From assembly GCF_002943465.1 (NCBI RefSeq), contig NZ_PTQY01000001.1:1054001-1118000 (forward strand): a DNA stretch of 64,000 nucleotides, given 5' to 3'. This DNA is from Rhodoferax sp. TS-BS-61-7. GTDB taxonomy: Bacteria > Pseudomonadota > Gammaproteobacteria > Burkholderiales > Burkholderiaceae_C. The notes under the pieces were generated by a model that worked only from the letters and a program-made list of their open reading frames with translations, searched no databases and had not been told where the DNA came from. Shown piece by piece: positions 52,187-60,897 of the stretch. A program made the position numbers and the translations under genes. Positions within the stretch are counted from its first letter, which is position 1, and every line of letters begins with the position of its first letter.

Positions 52187-52726
52187 CTACTTGGTGCAGG
52201 CCAGGATGTGGTTCTTGCCGTTGGACATGCACTGGTAAAACGCGCGCTCCTTGCCGGTCGAGAACTGGCAGTGCGCCAAGGTGGTCTCGGCCTTGGCTTT
52301 GCGTACCTTGGCCGCTTGCGCGTCGTAGTCGGCCTGGCTGAGGTAGCCGTCTTTCACGTTCTTGGCGCCCACCTCCAGCATGGTGTCGGACTGGTCATTG
52401 GCGTTCTTGATGGCGCTCATGCAGTCCAGTGGCACTTCCTTGCTGTCCTGCTTTTTCAGCGCCTTTTCCATGCCTTTGGCAAAGTCCTGCACCTCCTTGG
52501 ACACCTTCTTGGTGCCGTCGGCGTTGTACTCGACGGCTTTGCCGTTGTTGTTGCCGCCAAAGCCGCTGTTGCTGTGCAGTTTCAGGGCTTCACCGCCTTT
52601 GTCGGTGGCGGGCGGCTGCGAGCCATAGTGTGTCTTGCCATCGGCATCCACCCATTTATAGACGCCCTGGGCCATGGCGGTCACGGTGCTGAGGCACAGA
52701 AGCAGTGTGAAGGAGAGGTGGCGCAT
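52187..52726 (-). CDS. DUF4124 domain protein, exported
   Basis: A 179-residue protein with an N-terminal signal peptide (MRHLSFTLLLCLSTVTAMAQ) followed by the DUF4124 segment GVYKWVDADGKTHYGSQPPA (residues 21-40). The remainder is helical and polar with five Cys. A second DUF4124 protein is at 1281. Role unknown. Confidence 0.85.
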   Translation of the reverse strand: MRHLSFTLLLCLSTVTAMAQGVYKWVDADGKTHYGSQPPATDKGGEALKLHSNSGFGGNNNGKAVEYNADGTKKVSKEVQDFAKGMEKALKKQDSKEVPLDCMSAIKNANDQSDTMLEVGAKNVKDGYLSQADYDAQAAKVRKAKAETTLAHCQFSTGKERAFYQCMSNGKNHILACTK

Positions 52727-52893
52727 AGAAACAAATGAGAGGTCAAGTCGAAGTACGGAAATCTTAGCGGTTCATTTGGGGCCTTGCCTGCGCATGACTG
52801 GCTGTAAGCTTGCGGCGTCTTGTCCTCCCCGGTGGACTCTGAAAGAATGCCTGTAGCCGCGCGGTGCGGGCCTTATAAAAGGAAGAACGAACC

Positions 52894-54471
52894 ATGAACA
52901 CCATGTCCTTGATGCGGCTTTTTACGATCCGCTTGCGCATGCTGGGAGCCATCGCCATGGTCCTGGCGCTGTTGGGCATTGTGGGCGCGGGTGGTTTGTG
53001 GGGCATGGCCCGCATCCAGTCCCAGAGCGACGCCTTCCTGGAAAACTCCTTTGCCGAGGTGCAGCACCTCACCCAGCTGCGCGCCGCGCTGGGTGCGGTA
53101 CGCCTGGCAGAGAAGGACATGATCATCGAGTACGAGCGTACCAATGAGGTGGAAAAAGCCTATGCCCGCTGGAAGGCTGCGCTGGAGCAGACCGACAAGG
53201 TTGCGGCCGAGTTTTTGGTGGGCGAGGACGATACCGACAACGTCGTCATTCGTGCCATGCAGGGCAACCTCAAAACCTATGCCCAGCTGTTTGAACCCGT
53301 TGCCACGCAGCTCAAAAGCAGCGGCTACGAATCGGCCACGACGGCCAACCGCATGAGCCAGAAGGCGCTGGCCGAGGTGGACAAGGCGGAGCAGCAGCTC
53401 AAAGAGCTCGACACCGTGCTCAAGACCGAGGCCGATGGCGCGATTGCAGAGCAGAAGGAAGTTGGCCGTCTCATCCAATGGGTGTTTATTGCTGCGCTGG
53501 TGGTGGCCACGCTGGTGGTGGTGCCGCTGACCATTCTGAACATGAATTCGATTTGCAAGCCGCTGGAGCAGGCCCGCCAGCTGGCCCAGGCGATTGCCGG
53601 AGGCGACCTGTCCCAGCGCATGGTGGTGAACGGCAAAGACGAGGTGGCTGATTTGCAGCGTGCGCAACAGGCCATGCAAGAGGGCCTGAATGCCCTGGTT
53701 TCGCAGGTGCGCAATGCCAGCGAAAGCGTGGCCCTGGCCAGCCAGGAAATTGCTTCGGGCAACCAGGACCTGTCCATGCGCACCGAAAAATCGGCCAGCA
53801 GCGTGCAGGAAACCGTGACCTCCCTGGCCGACCTTACCAACAACGTGCAGCAGACCGCGCACTCGGCGCAAACTGCGCGGGGCCTGTCTGATTCAGCCTC
53901 CGCTTTGGCGGTGCGCGGCGGCCAGGTGGTCACCCAGGCGGTGGGCAGCATGCACGAGATCGCGGCCTCCAGCAGCAAGATCAGCGACATCATTGGCCTG
54001 ATCGACTCCATCGCTTTCCAGACTAACATCCTCGCGCTCAACGCGGCGGTGGAAGCCGCCCGTGCCGGTGAGCAGGGCCGTGGTTTTGCCGTGGTGGCCT
54101 CTGAGGTGCGCAGCCTGGCCAAACGCTCGGCCGATGCGGCGCAGGAGATCAAGGTGCTGGTGGGCAGCAGCGTGACCGCCGTGAATGGCGGTGTGAAGCT
54201 GGTCGAAGAGGCTGGTTCGGCCATGCAGGAGATGGTGGTGGGCGTGCAGCGGGTGGGCAACATCATTGGTGAAATCACCACGGCCTCGGCCGAACAGTCC
54301 ACCGGCATTGCCCAGGTCAATGCGTCGGTGGGCGAGATTGACCAGGCCACGCAGCAGAACGCGGCGCTGGTCGAGCAATCGGCTGCGGCGGCTGAATCGC
54401 TGCGCGAGCAGGCCGAGCGCCTGGCCCAGGTGGTACGCCAGTTCCGCCTGCGCGACACTGCGTTGGCATAA
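52894..54471 (+). CDS. Methyl-accepting chemotaxis protein
   Basis: A 525-residue chemoreceptor. TM1 at about 14-36, a periplasmic four-helix-bundle domain (40-190), TM2 near 195-215, HAMP (218-265) and a signalling domain with the conserved hairpin tip [50 protein letters not shown] near residues 370-420. It relays ligand binding to CheA/CheW. There is no C-terminal CheR-binding pentapeptide. Ligand unknown. It is preceded by AAGGAAGA ribosome-binding site. Confidence 0.95.
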   Translation: MNTMSLMRLFTIRLRMLGAIAMVLALLGIVGAGGLWGMARIQSQSDAFLENSFAEVQHLTQLRAALGAVRLAEKDMIIEYERTNEVEKAYARWKAALEQTDKVAAEFLVGEDDTDNVVIRAMQGNLKTYAQLFEPVATQLKSSGYESATTANRMSQKALAEVDKAEQQLKELDTVLKTEADGAIAEQKEVGRLIQWVFIAALVVATLVVVPLTILNMNSICKPLEQARQLAQAIAGGDLSQRMVVNGKDEVADLQRAQQAMQEGLNALVSQVRNASESVALASQEIASGNQDLSMRTEKSASSVQETVTSLADLTNNVQQTAHSAQTARGLSDSASALAVRGGQVVTQAVGSMHEIAASSSKISDIIGLIDSIAFQTNILALNAAVEAARAGEQGRGFAVVASEVRSLAKRSADAAQEIKVLVGSSVTAVNGGVKLVEEAGSAMQEMVVGVQRVGNIIGEITTASAEQSTGIAQVNASVGEIDQATQQNAALVEQSAAAAESLREQAERLAQVVRQFRLRDTALA

Positions 54472-54504
54472 GCCCGCCCGGTGACTGCCGAGGCCGGCAC
54501 CCGC

Positions 54505-55680
54505 ATGCGGCAGACCTGGGCCTTGGCCCTGGCGTTGTCTTTGGGCGCCGCCATCTCGCTGGGCATTACCCGCTTTGCCTACGGCCTGCTGCTACCGGCC
54601 ATGCGCAGCGACCTGGGCTGGAGCTATACCCTGGCGGGCGCCATGAACACCGCCAACGCGTTGGGGTACTTTCTGGGGGCCTTGGCCACGCCGTGGCTCA
54701 TGCGCCGTCTCGGGCCTTCGGCCCTGCTGTGGGGGGGCGCTGTGCTGGCCAGTGTCTTCATGGGCCTGAGCGGATTTTTTACGGACGCGCAGCCCTTGCT
54801 GCTGCAGCGCCTGCTGGCGGGTGTGGCCAGTGCGCTGGTGTTCATTGCGGGGGGCTTGTTGGCCGCCCGCCTGGGGGCCCGGCATCCGCAGCACAGCGGC
54901 CTGCTCTTGGGCATGTATTACGGCGGCACCGGCCTGGGTATTGTGCTGTCGGCCCTGTTGGTGCCCTGGCTGCTGGACGCCACACTGGCCCAGCCCCACG
55001 GCTGGCGATGGGCCTGGTGGATGTTAGCGCTCGCTTGTGGCTTGGCCAGCGCGGTGCTGGTGTGGCCCGCCCGCGTGATGGCGCGCTGGGATGCCCCGAT
55101 GGCCACCCCGGGCGCAGCTGTATTGCGCTTTCGCTGGCACCAGTTTGCCTTTGGCCTGGCGGGCTACACCCTGTTTGGCGTCGGCTATATCGGCTACATG
55201 ACCTTTGTGGTGGCGTTGTTGCGGGTGCAGGGCAGCAGCGCATTGGCGGTCACCGTGTTTTATGCGCTGCTGGGGCTGGCCGTGCTCGCATCCAGCCGCA
55301 TCTGGGCGGGACTGCTGGACCGGCATCGCAACGGGCGGACCCTGGCAACCCTCAACGCCTTGCTGGGTGTGGCCACGGTGCTGCCCGCGCTGACGCAATG
55401 GTGGCCCCTGGTGCTGGCCTCGGGCCTGCTGTTTGGTGCGGTTTTCCTGTCGGTGGTGGCGTCCACCACGGCATTGGTGCGCCACAACCTGCCGCCCGCC
55501 GCCTGGGCTGCGGGCATCAGCGCCTTCACCACGGTGTTTGCGGCGGGGCAGATTGTGGGCCCCACCGTGGTTGGCTGGATTGCCGATGGCCCCGGCGGGC
55601 TGGCGCGTGGCCTGGTGTTTTCTGCGGCCGCGCTGTGGCTGGGGGCCGTGCTGGCCACCCGGCAAAAGGCGCTGGCTTAA
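54505..55680 (+). CDS. MFS transporter (YbfB/YjiJ family)
   Basis: A 391-residue 12-helix transporter beginning MRQTWALALALSLGAAISLGITRFAYGLLLPAMRSDLGWSY, a hallmark of the YbfB/YjiJ group. The GTG 24 bp upstream is an alternative start. It is transported after the chemoreceptor gene (34 bp), on the same strand, possibly cotranscribed. Substrate unknown. Confidence 0.88.
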   Translation: MRQTWALALALSLGAAISLGITRFAYGLLLPAMRSDLGWSYTLAGAMNTANALGYFLGALATPWLMRRLGPSALLWGGAVLASVFMGLSGFFTDAQPLLLQRLLAGVASALVFIAGGLLAARLGARHPQHSGLLLGMYYGGTGLGIVLSALLVPWLLDATLAQPHGWRWAWWMLALACGLASAVLVWPARVMARWDAPMATPGAAVLRFRWHQFAFGLAGYTLFGVGYIGYMTFVVALLRVQGSSALAVTVFYALLGLAVLASSRIWAGLLDRHRNGRTLATLNALLGVATVLPALTQWWPLVLASGLLFGAVFLSVVASTTALVRHNLPPAAWAAGISAFTTVFAAGQIVGPTVVGWIADGPGGLARGLVFSAAALWLGAVLATRQKALA

Positions 55681-56399
55681 GCGGTGGCCCCGGCGCGGCC
55701 TTCCACAAACGCCACCATCACGCGCGCAAAGTCCGTGCCTTCGTGGCCCTGGGCCAGGCTTTCAATGCTCGCTGTGTAGTGCTCGTCACCCAGCAGCGTG
55801 CGGCGTTTGTTGAGCAGGTGGGCGCTGTAGTCCTCCACAAACTCCGGGTGCGGCTGGATACACAACACCTCCTGGCCGCGGGCGTAGGCGGCAATCGGGC
55901 AGCGCTCGCTGCTGGCCAGCAGCGTGGTGCCGGCCGGCAGCTCCAGCACCTGGTCCTGGTGGCTGGCCAGCAGGGCAAAGCTGTCGCGCTCGCCCTCGGG
56001 CAGCAGGTCTTTGGCATGCCAAGCGTAGGTATTGCGCCCGGTCACCCAGCCTTGCGGTGCACGGCCGACCTTGGCGCCCAAGCACAGGGCGATGAGCTGG
56101 TGGCCAAAACACACGCCCAGTAACTTGGTGTCGGTGTCCAGCAGTTCGGTCACACGGCGGCGCAACTCCACCACCCAGGGCTCGTCGGAGAAGGAGTCGG
56201 CCTTGCTGCCGGTCAGCAACACGGCGTCGTAGTCGGCAAAGGAGTCGGGGTATTCGCCCAGCGGTGTGCTGAAGCGTTCCATGGTCCAGGTCGTGGCGCC
56301 GGCGTCGCGCAGCACGCGTTCCATCATGGTGGCGTAGTTGCCGTAGGTGGGTACCAGGGCCGGGTCAATGCTGTCGTTGTCCAGAATGCAGAGTTTCAT
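55677..56399 (-). CDS. Class I glutamine amidotransferase-like protein
   Basis: A 240-residue cytoplasmic protein. The catalytic Cys is in LGVCFGHQLIAL near residue 97, and the His/Glu pair in QPHPEFVEDY near residue 182, as in GMP synthase-type GATases. Similar standalone proteins act in spermidine, carnitine or glutamyl-putrescine catabolism. ATG 56399 opens the family fold (MKLCILDNDSID); a longer frame is unsupported. Confidence 0.92.
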   Translation of the reverse strand: MKLCILDNDSIDPALVPTYGNYATMMERVLRDAGATTWTMERFSTPLGEYPDSFADYDAVLLTGSKADSFSDEPWVVELRRRVTELLDTDTKLLGVCFGHQLIALCLGAKVGRAPQGWVTGRNTYAWHAKDLLPEGERDSFALLASHQDQVLELPAGTTLLASSERCPIAAYARGQEVLCIQPHPEFVEDYSAHLLNKRRTLLGDEHYTASIESLAQGHEGTDFARVMVAFVEGRAGATA

Positions 56400-56674
56400 G
56401 GCCGCAATTTTCGCAGTTTTGCCCTGAAAACCACAGCCAGCAGGGTCTTTGGCACCCAAACAGGGTCTGTTTTGGCGTGCCGTGCTACATTAAGCGATCG
56501 CTTGAAGGCGATTGGCCGTGTTCTGGTATGCATGCCGCAACACACCCGCCCCCGGCAGTGGGGTCGCCAATCCGGACCTGATGTCAGCGACCTGCAACCG
56601 CCCTCTCACGGCACCGCAGCTTTTCTCTTTTGAGCACTTGACCTCTGCCGTGGTTGGTGCGCTTGTACTTTTTA

Positions 56675-56926
56675 ATGATTCAGAACCACAATAAGATCGC
56701 TTCTTTGCATCCCGTTACCATCGGCAAATACCGCATTGCCGCTTGCTCCAAGCCGCTCCTTAGCGGCCGTTTTGGCGCACAAGTATCCATTGCCAGCGGA
56801 CGCGGCAGCGCGTCAACCGACCGTGTCATGAGTTTTCATGACGATTTTTCCACGCCAGACGCAGCGGCCCGTTACGCCATTGCGCAAGGCATCCACTGGG
56901 TGCAAAGTGCCACCCGCACCCAGTAA
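56675..56926 (+). CDS. Small uncharacterised protein upstream of infA
   Basis: An 83-residue protein ([29 protein letters not shown]...), highly polar, soluble, ending [10 protein letters not shown]. It is 23 bp before infA on the same strand, presumably cotranscribed. I have no family name; the arrangement with a second infA copy in Burkholderiales seems familiar. The 275-bp region 56400-56674 has a 12-bp palindrome AAGCGATCGCTT (56492-56503), and otherwise no gene. Confidence 0.6.
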   Translation: MIQNHNKIASLHPVTIGKYRIAACSKPLLSGRFGAQVSIASGRGSASTDRVMSFHDDFSTPDAAARYAIAQGIHWVQSATRTQ

Positions 56927-56949
56927 GCTATCGCATAAAGGAAATCACC

Positions 56950-57198
56950 ATGGCCAAAGAAGACCTGATTGAAATGATGGGCATCGTCAACGAAGTGTTG
57001 CCGGATACCCGTTTTCGCGTGACCCTGGACAACGGTCACCAGTTGATCGCCTACTCCGCCGGCAAGATGCGCAAGAACCACATCCGCATTTTGGCGGGTG
57101 ACCGCGTGTCGCTGGAGCTGTCGCCCTACGACCTGAGCAAGGGCCGCATCAACTTCCGTCACATCGAGGGCCGCGGCCCCATGACGCCACGCCGTTAA
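56950..57198 (+). CDS. infA: Translation initiation factor IF-1
   Basis: An 82-residue OB-fold protein: [29 protein letters not shown] and [38 protein letters not shown]. It binds the ribosomal A-site. The gene stands alone with the 83-residue ORF, far from ribosomal protein genes, and the tail (GRGPMTPRR) is longer than in the E. coli form (72 residues), so it is likely the second infA copy of Burkholderiales. Confidence 0.95.
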   Translation: MAKEDLIEMMGIVNEVLPDTRFRVTLDNGHQLIAYSAGKMRKNHIRILAGDRVSLELSPYDLSKGRINFRHIEGRGPMTPRR

Positions 57199-57236
57199 GA
57201 CGGCGCCGCTGGGGCTTTGCGCCCCAGCCTTGGTAT

Positions 57237-57704
57237 TTATTGGCTGGCTGCCAACCGGTCCAGCCGGGGTTTGATGACGAAGCCCATAAACAGGCTCACG
57301 CACAAGCCCACCGGCAGGGACTTGAGGAAGGCGGCCCCCCACGCGCTGGCAAAACCCGGCGCCAGGCCCCGGTTACTGAGCGTGACCGCACTGGCCAGCA
57401 GCAACTCCATCATGCAGGCGGTGCAGGCCGCCAAGATCAGTTTGCGCACCAGGGCGCTTTGCCCGGCAAACACCTGCTGCACCTTGCGGTCCAGCACGGC
57501 CATAGAGGCAAAGGCCACCAGCATCACTGGCAGCGCCGACACAAATCCCCGTATCCAGCGCGCCGTGAAATCGTCGGCAAACCCGATGTTGATCCAGGTA
57601 ATCACGCCGCTGAGCAGCAGCCCGATGGTGGGCAAAATAAGCAGCGGCGGGACGATGGCGCGCAGGCGCAATGGGCGGGGGGAAGACGTTGTCTGGGTAG
57701 GCAT
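57237..57704 (-). CDS. DUF2798 membrane protein
   Basis: A 155-residue protein with four hydrophobic helices (20-40, 48-70, 95-115, 130-148). FVSALPVMLVAFASMAVLDRKVQQ and FLKSLPVGLCVSLFMGFVIKP match the DUF2798 duplicated unit. It is divergent from a MarR gene with two shared palindromes, so MarR probably represses it. Function unknown. Confidence 0.85.
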   Translation of the reverse strand: MPTQTTSSPRPLRLRAIVPPLLILPTIGLLLSGVITWINIGFADDFTARWIRGFVSALPVMLVAFASMAVLDRKVQQVFAGQSALVRKLILAACTACMMELLLASAVTLSNRGLAPGFASAWGAAFLKSLPVGLCVSLFMGFVIKPRLDRLAASQ

Positions 57705-57725
57705 AGGGGTGTAATTTGTTATTTA

Positions 57726-57771
57726 GTTGATAATGTCAACCAATGTACTTGAAATAGTTGACTTGGTCAAC
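57726..57771. promoter_or_regulatory. Twin GTTGA-N5-TCAAC operators
   Basis: GTTGA-TAATG-TCAAC (57726-57740) and GTTGA-CTTGG-TCAAC (57757-57771) are two perfect 15-bp palindromes, centred 31 bp apart, on the same helix face. They lie between the DUF2798 and MarR genes and are probably the MarR binding sites, giving control of both. Confidence 0.8.
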
Positions 57772-57779
57772 CAAATGCC

Positions 57780-58223
57780 ATGCCCAATCCCCCTAGCCCT
57801 GAAGAAGATGCCATCCAGGCCATGCTACGCATGTTTGAGGCGCTCAAGGCGCAGATGGGGCAGTCCCTGGCGCAGGCCGGCATCACGCTGTCGCCCTTGC
57901 ACCTGCACATCCTGAGCCACTGCAAGGCCAACCCGGGTGGCAACCAGCAGACGCTGGTGCAGGCCAGCACCCGTGACAAGGGCCAGATTGCGCGCATCAC
58001 CAAGGAGCTGGAGGCGCAGGGCCTGCTGCGCAGAAGCCCGGACCCCCAAGACGGGCGCAGCCAGATTCTGGATGTGACGCCCTTGGGGCTGGACGCCTGC
58101 GCGGTGTTTGAGGCCCAACACGCCGCGCTGGTGCAGCGCATGTTTGCCGGTGTGGCGCCGGAACGGCTGGCCGTGTTTACCGAGGTGGCGCGTAGCGCAG
58201 CAGCCCAAGCACTATCAAAATAG
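57780..58223 (+). CDS. MarR family transcriptional regulator
   Basis: A 147-residue winged-helix regulator. TLVQASTRDKGQIARITKELEAQGLLRRSPDPQDGRSQILDVTPLG (about 60-105) is the MarR recognition helix and wing. It is divergent from the DUF2798 gene over twin palindromes, so probably autoregulated. Its C terminus (ALSK) and stop lie inside dispersed repeat copy 9, so this end could have been changed by the insertion. Confidence 0.92.
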   Translation: MPNPPSPEEDAIQAMLRMFEALKAQMGQSLAQAGITLSPLHLHILSHCKANPGGNQQTLVQASTRDKGQIARITKELEAQGLLRRSPDPQDGRSQILDVTPLGLDACAVFEAQHAALVQRMFAGVAPERLAVFTEVARSAAAQALSK

Positions 58224-58264
58224 GAGCTGCTTGCGCAATATCCACGGGCGCTAGAGGCCAATTC
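58211..58264 (-). repeat. Dispersed GCGCAAGCAGCT repeat, copy 9 (reverse)
   Basis: On the minus strand: AATTGGCCTCTAGCGCC, CGTGGATAT, TGCGCAAGCAGCTCC, then TATTTTGATAGT. It covers the stop codon of the MarR gene and lies before the convergent chemoreceptor gene. Confidence 0.75.
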
Positions 58265-58272
58265 GACATAAA

Positions 58273-59916
58273 TTAGCGCTGCTGCACCCCGAGTTGCAGC
58301 GTCTTCTGGTGGGGCGGCAGCGATGCCGGGGCCGCGGTCCAGTCGGGCACTTGCGCCGTGGCGCTGTGTGTCGCGTCCAACTTGAACACGGCCACCACCT
58401 GCACCAGGTCCTGCGCCTGGCTCTTCAGGCTGCTGGCCGCTGCTGCCATCTCCTCCACCAGCGCCGCGTTCTGCTGCGTGGCCTGGTCCATCTGCGTCAC
58501 GGCTTCACCCACTTGGGCAACCCCGCTGCTTTGTTCAGAGCTGGCCGCTGAGATTTCTCCCATGATGTCGGTCACCCGGCGGATGCTGCTGACGACTTCG
58601 GTCATGGTGGTGCCGGCTTTGTCCACCAGGGCCGTGCCTTGCTCCACCCGCTCCACGCTGGTGCCAATGAGTGTTTTGATTTCTTTGGCGGCTTCGGCGG
58701 AGCGTCCGGCCAGGGATCGGACTTCGGAGGCGACGACGGCAAAGCCGCGTCCTTGCTCTCCCGCCCGGGCGGCTTCGACGGCGGCGTTCAGGGCCAGGAT
58801 GTTGGTCTGGAAGGCAATGCCGTCGATGACGCTGATGATGTCGGCGATCTTGCGGCTGGACTCATTGATACCTTTCATGGTTTCCACCACTTGGCTGACC
58901 ACTTCTCCGCCCTGGATTGCGACTTTGGAGGCGTTCATGGCGAGTTGGTTGGCCTGGGACGCGTTGTCGGCGTTTTGACGCACGGTGGAGCCCAGTTCTT
59001 CCATGCTGGCTGCGGTTTCTTCCAGCGCACTGGCTTGTTGTTCGGTGCGGGCGCTGAGGTCGTGGTTGCCTTGGGCGATCTCGGCACTGGCCGTGGCTAC
59101 CGATTCACTGCCGCTGCGCACTTGGGAGACCACCTGTGACAGATTGGCCTGCATGCGTTGCAAAGCGGCCATCAGTTGCCCAGTCTCGTTGGTCGAATCC
59201 ACCGTGATGGATTGCGACAAATTGCCTTCGGCAATCTGGTCGGCCAGCGCCACGACGGTGCGGATGGGGGTGGTGATGGAGCGGATCAGCCACATCGCGG
59301 CTGCGGCGGCTACCACCAACGCCACCGCCATGGCGGCGAGCATGACCGCGCGGGCCTGGTTGGCATGGGCTTCAGTGCTGGCGCCGGCGGCAGCTGCGCC
59401 CTGCTGGTTCAGCGCGGTGATCTTGGTTACCGTGGCTCCCAGGCTGTTGAAGGTCTCTCGGGCTTCGCCTTCGAGCAGCTTACGCGCAGGGAATTTTTCG
59501 CGCCGTGTGGACATGTCCACCAGCTCCTGGTGCTGGGTTTGGTACTTCTTCCAGTCAGTTTCTAGCGCAGCATCCAGGGCTTGCTCCTCGGGACTATTGA
59601 CGAGCTTGGCGTAGTCTTTGCGGAGCCCTTCGATGCTGGCCACCTTGGCCACCATGGCGGTGGCAAAACGCTCCATGGCCGTCTCATCGGTGTTGAGTAC
59701 GTGCTGACTCTCCAGCGTGCGCAGGTCGGCAATGGCGGCCTTCAGGTTGCCCACCAGGGTCACGCTGGGCAGCCAGTTGTCGATGATTTCCTGGGTGCTG
59801 CTGCGCATAGCCTGCATTTGCAGCAGCGCCACCAGCACGTTGCCTACCAGCAGCGCTGACAGCAAGGCCATCACCGCCACCAGGCGGGTGGAGATTTTGA
59901 GATTACGGAATTGCAT
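58273..59916 (-). CDS. Methyl-accepting chemotaxis protein (4HB-MCP type)
   Basis: A 547-residue chemoreceptor. TM1 at 10-32, four-helix-bundle sensor (35-190), TM2 195-215, HAMP (215-265, [23 protein letters not shown]) and the signalling domain with [50 protein letters not shown] near residues 370-420. It has no CheR-binding tail. It resembles the 52894 protein in the signalling domain, with different sensors. Confidence 0.95.
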   Translation of the reverse strand: MQFRNLKISTRLVAVMALLSALLVGNVLVALLQMQAMRSSTQEIIDNWLPSVTLVGNLKAAIADLRTLESQHVLNTDETAMERFATAMVAKVASIEGLRKDYAKLVNSPEEQALDAALETDWKKYQTQHQELVDMSTRREKFPARKLLEGEARETFNSLGATVTKITALNQQGAAAAGASTEAHANQARAVMLAAMAVALVVAAAAAMWLIRSITTPIRTVVALADQIAEGNLSQSITVDSTNETGQLMAALQRMQANLSQVVSQVRSGSESVATASAEIAQGNHDLSARTEQQASALEETAASMEELGSTVRQNADNASQANQLAMNASKVAIQGGEVVSQVVETMKGINESSRKIADIISVIDGIAFQTNILALNAAVEAARAGEQGRGFAVVASEVRSLAGRSAEAAKEIKTLIGTSVERVEQGTALVDKAGTTMTEVVSSIRRVTDIMGEISAASSEQSSGVAQVGEAVTQMDQATQQNAALVEEMAAAASSLKSQAQDLVQVVAVFKLDATHSATAQVPDWTAAPASLPPHQKTLQLGVQQR

Positions 59917-59966
59917 GGCCTGTCTCCTCGTCGTTATGTATGGGGCCTTTTTTACTGTCCAACTGT

Positions 59967-60896
59967 CTATCCAACAAACATGTGTGCGGGCAGGCCGGGG
60001 CTGCTCACTTCCACGGCAAACAGTGCACCGGCCAGCGGCTCATTGAACAGCGACGCATCGGCCGCCGGTTGGCAAGCGCTGGTGATGAAGAGGGTGCGCA
60101 GATCGCGCCCGCCAAACGTACAGCCCGTGACCTGGCTGGCGGGAACACGGATGCGCAGGAGTTCTTCGCCCGTGTCGGGCGCGTGGCAGCTCACGCACCC
60201 GGCGCCTGCACGGGCGAGCCAAATACGGCCCGCTGCATCGGTGCACAGGCCTTGTGGCGACCCCTCGTGGCGCGCCAGTTGTAGCCATGTTCGGGCGGGG
60301 CTTAAGGTGCCACGGTCTGCATCCATGTCGTAGGCCAGCACCCGGCGCTGGGCCGCGTCTGCCAGAAACAGGGTGCGCTGGTCGTGTGACCAAGCGGGGC
60401 CATGGCTGGACGCCAGGCCGCTGTGTATGCGTGTGCATTGCGAGCCACCGGTGTAGCGGTACAACGCGCCGGTGGGGGTGGGGTTGCCGGCGTTGTGGGT
60501 GCTGAACCAGAAGTGACCTTGCGCGTCGCAATGGCCATCACCCAGGCGGTTGCCTGGGTGGGCCGACTCGGCCAGGTGCAGGCGCTGCAGGCGGCCGGTT
60601 TCGGGATCAAAAATGGCTAAGTCCCGCCGCAGGGCAAGCAGCAGTCCGGCTTGTCGGCTGCACTCTGCCACGGCGCCAATGTCTTCGCCAAACGACCAAC
60701 TGTCGCGCAACTTGTGCACCGGGTCAAAGCGGTGCAGCTGCCGACCAGCCGTGTCGACCCAGTAAAGCGCGCCTTCGCGCGCGGACCAGACCGCGCCTGC
60801 GCCCCGCAGCGCCTGGGCGGACCATACGCTGCGCACCTCGGTGAGTGCCGTGGGTGCGTGGTAGCGCTGTGGTGTTGCCTGCAACACCGCGGCCAT
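59967..60896 (-). CDS. SMP-30/gluconolactonase/LRE family protein
   Basis: A 309-residue six-bladed beta-propeller protein. It hydrolyses sugar lactones with a divalent metal; the metal ligands are seen in the [17 protein letters not shown] start, [18 protein letters not shown] near residue 125 and [15 protein letters not shown] near residue 180. It follows the IlvD/Edd-family gene directly (1 bp after the stop), suggesting a lactone/sugar-acid route together. ATG 60896 is used. Confidence 0.92.
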   Translation of the reverse strand: MAAVLQATPQRYHAPTALTEVRSVWSAQALRGAGAVWSAREGALYWVDTAGRQLHRFDPVHKLRDSWSFGEDIGAVAECSRQAGLLLALRRDLAIFDPETGRLQRLHLAESAHPGNRLGDGHCDAQGHFWFSTHNAGNPTPTGALYRYTGGSQCTRIHSGLASSHGPAWSHDQRTLFLADAAQRRVLAYDMDADRGTLSPARTWLQLARHEGSPQGLCTDAAGRIWLARAGAGCVSCHAPDTGEELLRIRVPASQVTGCTFGGRDLRTLFITSACQPAADASLFNEPLAGALFAVEVSSPGLPAHMFVG

Positions 60897-60897
60897 G

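Noticed and set aside
56492-56503. AAGCGATCGCTT palindrome as an operator
   Set aside because: A 12-bp palindrome based on GCGATCGC may occur by chance or as a methylation-type motif; no regulator gene is adjacent, so it is only mentioned.
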